From contig NC_135559.1 of assembly GCF_964340395.1 (NCBI RefSeq), positions 1,389,501-1,453,500 of the forward strand: DNA of 64,000 nucleotides. The letters are read 5' to 3'. Positions 1-9,700 of this stretch are shown here, in pieces. The notes below the pieces were generated by a model. That model worked only from the letters and a program-made list of their open reading frames with translations, had not been told where the DNA came from and ran no database searches. Numbering within the stretch: the stretch's first letter is position 1; the number at the start of each line of letters is the position of its first letter. This DNA is from Glandiceps talaboti (taxonomy: Eukaryota; Hemichordata; Enteropneusta; Spengelidae). The position numbers and the translations under genes are program-made.

Positions 1-112
1 CGTGTTTGTCTAAATATTTAAACCAGATCCATCATATTTGTTGTCACATTTAATTTACAATAATGCAAGCATTGGGTTGGAAATAAGAAAAATAGTCTCA
101 TACATTAACAGC

Positions 113-184
113 AGCAGCGTGGCGCAGTGGAAGCGTGCTGGGCCCATAACCCAGAGGTCCCTGGATCGAAACCAGGCGCTGCTA
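113..184 (+). tRNA. Initiator tRNA-Met (CAT), array copy 1
   Basis: A 72-nt cloverleaf with acceptor AGCAGCG pairing to CGCTGCT and discriminator A. The anticodon loop is CCCATAA (CAT anticodon, C before it) on a CTGGG/CCCAG stem. The T arm CCTGG/CCAGG has loop ATCGAAA instead of TTCGANN; A54 and A60 are the eukaryotic initiator signature. It carries Met-tRNAi to the 40S subunit. A T6 run at 192-197 can end Pol III transcription. Its 3' flank matches copies at 2253 and 3687, but its 5' flank is unique, so it marks the left edge of the array. Confidence 0.97.
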
Positions 185-837
185 GTAATTCTTTTTTGTT
201 AGTGAATCGTGACGTACATGAACAGAGAAATAATGTTGCAAGCCTAACCATTCATATCAAGTAAACGCATCGTTTATGAATGTTGTGATAATATTCCACA
301 GTATAGTCGAGAGATTTAAATCTAATTGCATTGCGCTGCAAACAGGTATATTACGTTGCGTGTTAAAGGGAGAAAAACAACACTAACCACAGACAAGTTT
401 CTTATCTGTCTGTGCACTAACTCAGTTGAACCTTCGTTATTCTTGGCAATACCCAAACTCTCTGACTACAGTGACATGCACCACATAAAGTGAGCTACGG
501 AGGCTTACTATAGTAAGGACACAGGAGTAGTTTTTTTAAACCATGTGAGTTGGGGGGGGGGGGTTCATCATAGGGGTACTTTTTTAGTAGTTTAGTAGGT
601 TTTTTTTTTACCTCGTGTGTAGTTTTTTTTCCATGTGAGTAGTTTATTTACAATGGGAGTAATACAAGTTGTTGAAACGAGTTGAAACTCGGTGTTTGGC
701 GAGATATAAATAGCGCCATCTTGTGACAAATAGTCACACAAATCGTTTCGCAAACATCACTGAGTATTTCATCACACAAAAATTATAACTTTCATTTGAC
801 GGTTTAAGTTTCAACATACCTGAGCATCACCAACAAG

Positions 838-909
838 AGCAGCGTGGCGCAGTGGAAGCGTGCTGGGCCCATAACCCAGAGGTCCCTGGATCGAAACCAG
901 GCGCTGCTA
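838..909 (+). tRNA. Initiator tRNA-Met (CAT), array copy 2
   Basis: Identical 72-nt initiator sequence to copy 1, with all stems intact and internal A and B boxes. A T5 run at 915-919 is the likely Pol III terminator. Its flanks are of the second type, shared with the copies at 2979 and 4417. Confidence 0.97.
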
Positions 910-1407
910 GTATCTTTTTCTATTTACCATCACGTGAACATTGATCCAGGCAAAATTGTGACGTCGTATACGATGGCTGGAAAGTGTTCAAGAATGAAAA
1001 CCATGCAAGTATCCCTAGTAGACGTGAAGAGTTTCATTTTTAAATAGATTTTAGATTATTGAATGCGGAGGAATAAAGACTCAGACACTTCGTATCTGAT
1101 TTTTTCATGTAAATTGACGATTCGAAAATTTCACTCTCATGATAATGACATATTTATCACCATAGCTAGTGTCCTTGTTCATATACTAGTAGCTAGTGTC
1201 TGAGTCAGACCAGGTCAGCTTCAAGGTGACTTTTCGTTCGAAAACATGTTATCATAGCGTAAACAACAGTAATTTTAACGATACCCATTCAAATTGACGA
1301 AGGTCTAGATCTTTTCGTAGTCCGAGACTTCATGGAATCTGTATTGATATAAACACGGGGATAAGACAGGTGTAAAACAACTGTAGCGTGGCGAAGGGGT
1401 AGTGAGA

Positions 1408-2105
1408 TTGCTACTAGTACTATTAATGGACTTTTTGTGTTACATTTATATGAAATCTTCTAATTAACAAAATAAAACATAGTGCCGTAGACCCACGTAT
1501 ACCGAGTCGTCGAGCAACACGGTATTGACTCTTGTGATAATATTGCATTCTCACAAACCAGAGTTATTATTCATACCACTACATTTCGAAATAAGTGTGG
1601 GAGGCTCGACCGTTGCCCTAAAACAGGCCGTGGTTTGCGACGATGTAATATTGAACACATATTGCCTGGCCTATATTCGGGCTATAGCACCCGTTTATTA
1701 CACCCGAGGGACTGTGAGTTACCAGAATCACATGCTATTTCCCGAGGCCAAAGGCCGAGGGAAATAGCATGTGATTCTGGTAACTCACAGTCACGAGGAA
1801 GGTAATGAACGGGTGCTATAGCCCGAATATAGGCCAGGCAATATGTGTTTTATAATATACCTCATGCTGTGAACTCCCGGTGGCAGACAACATCGTCAGA
1901 AGCTGCCATTTTGACCTGCTGTGAACGCGCGGTGGTCACGTGACCATGTAAAAGTTGATGGAACTATTTCAGGGAAATAGTCATTCTATGTTCCTATCAC
2001 GTGACTGATTCTAGCGAATCATGGCACAGCATTATCACTAGGTATAATCCGGACTATCGAACGTTATTCGCTACTGTGTCAATTTACTTTTGTTTGAAAG
2101 TCAAG
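1408..2105. mobile_element. Extra segment in array unit 1 with long inverted repeat
   Basis: Units 2 and 3 read straight from GGTAGTGAG into CTTTCCAAAG, whereas unit 1 has about 700 bp between these words. Inside are inverted arms at 1654-1743 and 1759-1849 (32 nt perfect, a diverged gap, then about 42 nt perfect) around a short loop containing GGCC-AAA-GGCC. A foldback or MITE-like element is the simplest reading. An ancestral segment deleted from units 2 and 3 is the alternative, as no clear target duplication is seen. Confidence 0.6.
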
Positions 2106-2252
2106 CTTTCCAAAGATATATGAATAGCGCCATCTAGTTACCAAAGTCGTGTCTATGGATTTTACAAATCGTTTCACAACACAATCAAGTATTTAATCAG
2201 AAAAAATTACTTGCTTTGCTTCAATTTCAACACATTCTCCACATGCTTCAAG

Positions 2253-2324
2253 AGCAGCGTGGCGCAGTGGAAGCGTGCTGGGCCCATAACCCAGAGGTCC
2301 CTGGATCGAAACCAGGCGCTGCTA
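2253..2324 (+). tRNA. Initiator tRNA-Met (CAT), array copy 3
   Basis: Identical 72-nt initiator tRNA with first-type flanks and a T8 terminator run at 2329-2336. It starts the second tandem unit, 1,434 bp before the copy at 3687. Confidence 0.97.
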
Positions 2325-2978
2325 GTAATTTTTTTTGTTAGTGAATCGTGACGTACATGAACAGAGAAATAATGTTGCAAGCCTAACCATTCATATCAAG
2401 TAAACGCACCGTTTATGAATGTGGTGATAATATTCCACAGTATAGTCCAAAAAGTCGAGAGAATTAAATCTAATTGCATTGCGCTGCAAACAAGTCTATT
2501 ACGTTGCGTGTTAAAGGGAGAAAAACAACACTAACCACAGACAAATTTCTTATCTGTCTGTGCACTAACTCAGTTGAACCTTCGTTATTCTTGGCAATAC
2601 CCAAACTCTCTGACTACAGTGACATGCACCACATGAAGTGAGCTACGGAGACTTACTATAGTAAGGACAAAGGAGTAGTTTTTTTAAACCATGTGAGTTG
2701 GGGGGTTTTCATCATAGGGGTACTTTTTTAGTAGTTTAGTAGGGTTTTTTTTTACCTCGTGTGTAGTTTTTTTTCCATGTGAGTAGTTTATTTACAATGG
2801 GAGTAATACAAGTTGTTGAAACGAGTTGAAACTCGGTGTTTGGCGAGATATAAATAGCGCCATCTTGTGACAAATAGTCACACAAATCGTTTCGCAAACA
2901 TCACTGAGTATTTCATCACACAAAAATTATAACTTTCATTTGGTTTAAGTTTCAACATACCTGAGCATCACCAACTAG

Positions 2979-3050
2979 AGCAGCGTGGCGCAGTGGAAGC
3001 GTGCTGGGCCCATAACCCAGAGGTCCCTGGATCGAAACCAGGCGCTGCTA
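2979..3050 (+). tRNA. Initiator tRNA-Met (CAT), array copy 4
   Basis: Identical 72-nt initiator tRNA with second-type flanks and a T5 run at 3056-3060. It lies 726 bp after copy 3. Confidence 0.97.
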
Positions 3051-3686
3051 GTATCTTTTTCTATTTACCATCACGTGAACATTGATCCAGGCAAAATTGT
3101 GACGTCGTATACGATGGCTGGAAAGTGTTCTCGAATGAAAACCATGCATGTATCCCTAATAGACGTGAAGAGTTTCATTTTTAAATAGATTTTAGATTAT
3201 TGAATGCGGAGGAATAAAGACTGACACTTCGTATCTGAATTTTTCAAGTAAATTGACGATTCGAAAATTTCACTCTCATGATAATGACATATTTATCACC
3301 ATAGCTAGTGCCCTTGTTCATATAGCTAGTGTCTGAGTCAGACCAGGTCAGCTTCAAGATGACTTTTCGTTCGAAAACATGTTATTATAGCGTAAACAAC
3401 AGTAATTTTAACGATACCCATTCAAATTGACGAAGGTCAAGATCTTTTCATAGTCCGAGACTTCATGGAATCTGTATTGATATAAACACGGGGATAAGAC
3501 AGGCGTAAAACAACTGTAGCGTGGCGAAGGGGTAGTGAGCTTTCCAAAGATATATGAATAGCGCCCTCTAGTTACCCAAGTCGTGTCAATGGATTTTACG
3601 AATCGTTTCACAACACAATGTAGTATTTCATCAGAAAAAATTACTTGCTTTGCTTCAATTTCAACACATTTTCCACATGCTTCAAG

Positions 3687-3758
3687 AGCAGCGTGGCGCA
3701 GTGGAAGCGTGCTGGGCCCATAACCCAGAGGTCCCTGGATCGAAACCAGGCGCTGCTA
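3687..3758 (+). tRNA. Initiator tRNA-Met (CAT), array copy 5
   Basis: Identical 72-nt initiator tRNA with first-type flanks and a T9 run starting at 3763. It starts the third tandem unit. Confidence 0.97.
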
Positions 3759-4416
3759 GTAATTTTTTTTTGTTAGTGAATCGTGACGTACATGAACAGA
3801 GAAATAATGTTGCAAGCCTAACCATTCATATCAAGTAAACGCATCGTTTATGAACGTGGTGATAATATTATTCCACACAGTATAGTCCAAAAAGTCGAGA
3901 GAATTAAATCTAATTGCATTGAGCTGCAAACAGGTATATTACGTTGCGTGTTAAAGGGAGAAAAACAACACTAACCACAGACAAGTTTCTTATCTGTCTG
4001 TGCACTAACTCAGTTGAACCTTCGTTATTCTTGGCAATACCCAAACTCTCTGACTACAGTGACATGCACCACATGAAGTGAGCTACGGAGGCTTACTATA
4101 GTAAGGACACAGGAGTAGTTTTTTTAAACCATGTGAGTTGGGGGGGTTTCATCATAGGGGTACTTTTTTAGTAGTTTAGTAGGGTTTTTTTTACCTCGTG
4201 TGTAGTTTTTTTCCATGTGAGTAGTTTATTTACAATGGGAGTAATACAAGTTGTTGAAACGAGTTGAAACTCGGTGTTTGGCGAGATATAAATAGCGCCA
4301 TCTTGTGACAAATAGTCACACAAATCGTTTCGCAAACATCACTGAGTATTTCATCACACAAAAATTCTGACTTTCATTTCGTTGAAGTTTCAACATACCT
4401 GAGCATCACCAACAAG

Positions 4417-4488
4417 AGCAGCGTGGCGCAGTGGAAGCGTGCTGGGCCCATAACCCAGAGGTCCCTGGATCGAAACCAGGCGCTGCTA
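4417..4488 (+). tRNA. Initiator tRNA-Met (CAT), array copy 6
   Basis: Identical 72-nt initiator tRNA with second-type flanks and a T5 run at 4494-4498. Confidence 0.97.
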
Positions 4489-5126
4489 GTATCTTTTTCT
4501 ATTTACCATCACGTGAACATTGATCCAGGCAAAATTGTGACGTCGTATACGATGGCTGGAAAGTGTTCTAGAATGAAAACCATGCATGTATCCCTAGTAG
4601 ACGTGAAGAGTTTCATTTTTAAATAGATTTTAGATTATTGAATGCGGAGGAATAAAGACTGACACTTCGTATCTGAATTTTTCAAGTAAATTGACGATTC
4701 GAAAATTTCACTCTCATGATAATGACATATTTATCACCATAGCTAGTGCCCTCGTTCATATAGCTGGTGTCTGAGTCAGACCAGGTCAGCTTCAAGATGA
4801 CTTTTCGTTCGAAAACATGTTATTATAGCGTAAACAACAGTAATTTTAACGATACCCATTCAAATTGACGAAGGTCTAGATCTTTTCATAGTCCGAGGCT
4901 TCATGGAATCTGTATTGATATGAACACGGGGATAAGACAGGCGTAAAACAACTGTAGCGTGGCGAAGGGGTAGTGAGCTTTCCGAAGATATATGAATAGC
5001 GCCCTCTAGTTACCAAAGTCGTGCCTATGGATTTTACAAATCGTTTCACAACACAATAAAGTATTTCATCAGAAAAAAATTACTTGCTTTGCTTCAATTT
5101 CAACACATTTTCCACAATGCTTCAAG

Positions 5127-5198
5127 AGCAGCGTGGCGCAGTGGAAGCGTGCTGGGCCCATAACCCAGAGGTCCCTGGATCGAAACCAGGCGCTGCTA
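5127..5198 (+). tRNA. Initiator tRNA-Met (CAT), array copy 7 (right edge)
   Basis: Identical 72-nt initiator tRNA. Its 5' flank matches those upstream of copies 3 and 5, while its 3' flank is unique. The repeated segment therefore ends at this tRNA. A T4 run follows directly (5199-5202). Confidence 0.97.
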
Positions 5199-5304
5199 TT
5201 TTCTGTTCACCCTTTTACCATAAAGTAGGTACTGGTTTGCAAATTGACAAAGTTGTAAGAACCGCATTTTCCCCCACAAGTTTTAGTTTGATCAAAACTG
5301 TGAT

Positions 5305-5369
5305 AGTAGCATAGTGACGCTGCTGGGCCCATAACCCAGAGGTTCCTGCATCAAAACCAGGCACTGCTA
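5305..5369 (+). pseudogene. Initiator tRNA-Met pseudogene
   Basis: The anticodon stem-loop and 3' half match the initiator tRNA (GCTGGGCCCATAACCCAGAG is shared). The D arm is shortened by about 7 nt, the acceptor 5' strand is changed to AGTAGCA, and the B box has substitutions (CATCAAAACC in place of GATCGAAACC). It should not fold or initiate Pol III well. It lies about 105 bp after copy 7. Confidence 0.85.
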
Positions 5370-6115
5370 GATAGAAGCACTTATTATTTTAAATTTTGTT
5401 GTTGGTTTTTCTTTTGACATTCTCTTTATAATTCGGCGATAGCTCACTTATTCGGTAAACATTTTCATATGATAACTTCTCCTGCTAAAACAAATATATG
5501 TTAATGACCAGAAAAGCTCATCTCTTGTAAATTTACTTTCCATTATATCTCAAATGATATCAGTTTCCTTCTCTTCAAACAGCTGGCATAGTGCAGCCCG
5601 GCCGTAATCAGACACCATGGCTTTAGACTTTGACTAAATATTAAAACTGAACCTCGCCTACATAAAATGACAAGTATGAAAAATAATTTATGCTGTATTT
5701 ATTAATACATTGTTGGACACTGATATAACTCAATATAGAACTGTTAGTTGTAAGTTATACCGCCAACGACATTTACTACGTTTCCATATCGATCTCTGAA
5801 TCTTGTCATCGATTTTATAGCGCCCTCAATCTACAGTGTACGTGATTCGTGTTTTAATAAGTTTACGTACTCAGTGTTCCATTCGTCCCTACTCTCCATT
5901 TCGTCATGATTTACCGTCCTCTCTCTGCAGATTAAAATCATTACAAATACATATAACAATAGTAATTATGTGCAAAGTTTCGTGGATTTGTTGATACTAA
6001 GGCCAAGACCTCTGACGTCATGTCAAGGGCGCGCCTCGTTGACCAGGTATTGCATCAGAAAGTAAAACAGCGATTCTGTGAATATATTGATTAACCAATG
6101 ACGCAAGTACCCATA
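5370..6115. other. Non-coding stretch between tRNA genes
   Basis: AT-rich sequence without a supportable exon, repeat or RNA gene. I searched it for the missing TM1-TM4 exons of the downstream receptor and saw none. Confidence 0.5.
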
Positions 6116-6187
6116 AGCAGCGTGGCGCAGTGGAAGCGTGCTGGGCCCATAACCCAGAGGTCCCTGGATCGAAACCAGGCGCTGCTA
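6116..6187 (+). tRNA. Initiator tRNA-Met (CAT), dispersed copy
   Basis: Identical 72-nt initiator tRNA outside the tandem units. Neither flank matches the array, which suggests an older or separate dispersal event. A T5 run lies at 6195-6199. All eight intact copies have the same mature sequence. Confidence 0.97.
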
Positions 6188-6381
6188 GCATTACTTTTTC
6201 TATCACTAATTATAATTCGAAAAAAAAATACTTCTTTTTATTTCGACATTGTATACAAAATATAATGAATATCTTTGAAGACTTAGTGTACGATAACACA
6301 ATGATAACAGTTGCAAAGAAAGAGGTTAAACGTCAAGTTATTACGTGAAATTGTACAACTAGTTGTAATTACCATAAATAA

Positions 6382-6382
<1 letters not shown>

Positions 6383-6421
<39 letters not shown>

Positions 6422-6422
6422 G
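6383..6422. repeat. (GTT)n microsatellite
   Basis: About 13 perfect GTT triplets. Confidence 0.95.
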
Positions 6423-6634
6423 AGGAGGAGAAGGATGATTAAAGATACATGTCACCATGGTTACCATACTCTTTTGGTTGATGGTGTCATTGTCATTTTC
6501 ATCCCTATCGTTCCCAGAGACTAGTTTAGACATAGAATAATGTTTTTCACAACACCCGACTATTAAAATTAAATTTACAGGTGATCATTGTCATAATTTC
6601 ATATTTATATTCTCTCTTATTTATTTCTATTTAG

Positions 6635-6701
6635 GTATCCCTGTGGTTATTGTTAGTATAAGTTTCCCGATACGGTTGGAAGGGTATGGTACTGTTGACA
6701 G
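6635..6701 (+). CDS. aGPCR exon: TM4 end and ECL2
   Basis: Acceptor TTATTTCTATTTAG precedes the exon and donor GTACGT follows. Starting in phase 1 it reads IPVVIVSISFPIRLEGYG then TVD, with AG left over to make an Arg codon with the next exon. The phase-1 entry would complete a Gly codon, giving the typical G-I-P of adhesion receptors. Confidence 0.85.
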
Positions 6702-9700
6702 GTACGTTATGGTCTTCTACAGTTGACAATTAGCAACTTGAATAGCTTCATATACTCCCCATGAAATTATTGCATATAAACAGAATATTGTCGAGGTAGC
6801 ATAGTGTTTCTCTCCTGGTTTGAACCACATTTACGACTTGAAGTCAACCCCCGAAAGATTCTCAGGGATATTTTTAATTCTAGGCATCATCCAAAAAGAA
6901 AAGAAAATCTCACGGTCGAGATGTGACTTCAAGTGACTCGATTTTTCAGTCTAGATTTTACCCCAGACAAAATACTTTATATAATATTGTCCTGTTCCAA
7001 TTTACGGAGTATCATTGATTTTGGTCCTAGCTATGGTACGACTTGGCAAACGTAAAATAAAATTCTTGGCAATTTTAATACTAAGGGCAGATAATGCGTT
7101 GGTTTCAGGACTGCAGGAAAATGAAATACATTTTTTTTCGATGCTTTGTACCTATTAAATGAAATTCAATCCACCCAATCATCTAATTAACTGTAAGTAT
7201 GGAAATATCCAGTTGGCCCTACCGTGTGTTTAGAGTACCCTTCAATGGTCCCATGATCGATATCACATTTTTAGTGAATTGGTAACTTATCCAAAACTCA
7301 TGCAGCTATTTTTGAAATAACAATCATCTAAATAATTAATATTTATTTATTTTACGGATAATTTGCAGATGTTGGTTATCAATGGAGTATGGTCTCATAT
7401 GGGCTTTCATTGCACCAGTTTTAGTAGTCATTGCTGTAAGTATGGTTTCATATGGGCTTTCATTGCACCAGTTTTAGTGGTCATTGCGGTAAGTATGGTT
7501 TCATATGGGCTTTCATTGCACCAGTTTTAGTGGTCATTGCTGTAAGTATGGTTTCATATGGGCTTTCATTGCACCAGTTTTAGTGTTCATTGCATGCTGT
7601 AAGTATGGTTTCATATGGGCTTTCATTGCACCAGTTTTAGTGTTCATTGCTGTAAGTATGGTTTCATATGGGCTTTCATTGCACCAGTTTTAGTGGTCAT
7701 CGCTGTAAGTATGGTTTCATATGGGCTTTCATTGCACCAGTTTTAGTGGTCATTGCTGTAAGTATGGTCTCATATGGGCTTTCATTGCACCAGTTTTAGT
7801 GGTCATTGCTGTAAGTATGGTTTCATATGGGCTTTCATTGCACCAGTTTTAGTGGTCATTGCTGTAAGTATGGTTTCATACGGGCTTTCATTGCACCAGT
7901 TTTAGTGGTCATTGCTGTAAGTATGGTTTCATATGGGCTTTCATTGCACCAGTTTTAGTGGTCATTGCTGTAAGTATGGTTTCATATGGGCTTTCATTGC
8001 ACCAATTTTAGTGGTCATTGCTGTAAGTATGGTCTCATATGGGCTTTCATTGCACCAGTTTTAGTGGTCATTGCTGTAAGTATGGTCTCATATGGGCTTT
8101 CATTGCACCATTTTTAGTGGTCATTGCTGTAAGTATGGTCTCATATGGGCTTTCATTGCACCAGTTTTAGTGGTCATTGCTGTAAGTATGGTTTCATATG
8201 GGCTTTCATTGCACCATTTTTAGTGGTCATTGCTGTAAGTATGGTCTCATATGGGCTTTCATTGCACCAGTTTTAGTGGTCATTGCTGTAAGTATGGTTT
8301 CATATGGCCTTTCATTGCACCAGTTTTAGTAGTCATTGCTGTAAGTATGGTTTCATATGGGCTTTCATTGCACCAGTTTTAGTGGTCATTGCTGTAAGTA
8401 TGGTTTCATATGGGCTTTCATTGCACCATTTTTAGTGGTCATTGCTGTAAGTATGGTCTCATATGGGCTTTCATTGCACAAGTTTTAGTGGTCATTGCTG
8501 TAAGTATGGTTTCATATGGCCTTTCATTGCACCAGTTTTAGTAGTCATTGCTGTAAGTATGGTTTCATATGGGCTTTCATTGCACCAGTTTTAGTGGTCA
8601 TTGCTGTAAGTATGGTTTCATATGGGCTTTCATTGCACCAGTTTTAGTGGTCATTGCTGTAAGTATGGTCTCATATGGGCTTTCATTGCACCAGTTTTAG
8701 TGGTCATTGCTGTAAGTATGGTCTCATATGGGCTTTCATTGCACCATTTTTAGTGGTCATTGCTGTAAGTATGGTCTCATATGGGCTTTCATTGCACCAG
8801 TTTTAGTGGTCATTGCTGTAAGTATGGTTTCATATGGGCTTTCATTGCACCATTTTTAGTGGTCATTGCTGTAAGTATGGTCTCATATGGGCTTTCATTG
8901 CACCAGTTTTAGTGGTCATTGCTGTAAGTATGGTTTCATATGGCCTTTCATTGCACCAGTTTTAGTAGTCATTGCTGTAAGTATGGTTTCATATGGGCTT
9001 TCATTGCACCAGTTTTAGTGGTCATTGCTGTAAGTATGGTTTCATATGGGCTTTCATTGCACCATTTTTAGTGGTCATTGCTGTAAGTATGGTCTCATAT
9101 GGGCTTTCATTGCACAAGTTTTAGTGGTCATTGCTGTAAGTATGGTTTCATATGGCCTTTCATTGCACCAGTTTTAGTAGTCATTGCTGTAAGTATGGTT
9201 TCATATGGGCTTTCATTGCACCAGTTTTAGTGGTCATTGCTGTAAGTATGGTTTCATATGGGCTTTCATTGCACCAGTTTTAGTGGTCATTGCTGTAAGT
9301 ATGGTTTCATATGGGCTTTCATTGCACCAGTTTTAGTGGTCATTGCTGTAAGTATGGTCTCATATGGGCTTTCATTGCACCAATTTTAGTGGTCATTGCT
9401 GTAAGTATGGTTTCATATGGGCTTTCATTGCACCAGTTTTAGTGGTCATTGCTGTAAGTATGGTCTCATATGGGCTTTCATTGCACCAGTTTTAGTGGTC
9501 ATTGCTGTAAGTATGGTTTCATATGGGCTTTCATTGCACCATTTTTAGTGGTCATTGCTGTAAGTATGGTTTCATATGGGCTTTCATTGCACCAGTTGTA
9601 GTGGTCATTGCTGTAAGTATGGTCTCATATGGGCTTTCATTGCACCAGTTTTAGTGGTCATTGCTGTAAGTATGGTCTCATATGGGCTTTCATTGCACCA

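Larger units (their letters stand above)
113..5198 (+). repeat. Tandem array of two-tRNA units (about 1.43 kb)
   Basis: Three copies of a segment carrying one first-type and one second-type tRNA-iMet are seen. The copy starts 2253 and 3687 are 1,434 bp apart; 2979 and 4417 are 1,438 bp apart. Unit 1 is longer because of about 700 bp of extra sequence at about 1408-2105. Non-tRNA parts of the units are nearly identical, so the duplication is recent or homogenised. The repeated region begins at the first tRNA and ends at the seventh. Confidence 0.92.

Noticed and set aside
844-1047. Repeated 67-codon frames beginning MAQWKRAGPITQRSLD at 844, 2985 and 4423
   Set aside because: They start inside the initiator tRNA genes and run into the flanks. 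Their conservation is explained by tandem duplication of the tRNA units.
1525-1767. 80-codon frame in array unit 1
   Set aside because: Half of it lies in the arm of a long hairpin. There is no family resemblance.
7505-7693. Repeated GFHCTSFSGHCC frames in the 53-bp array
   Set aside because: A different frame of the exon-derived repeat. Only the first unit is coding, in the WAFIAPVLV frame.
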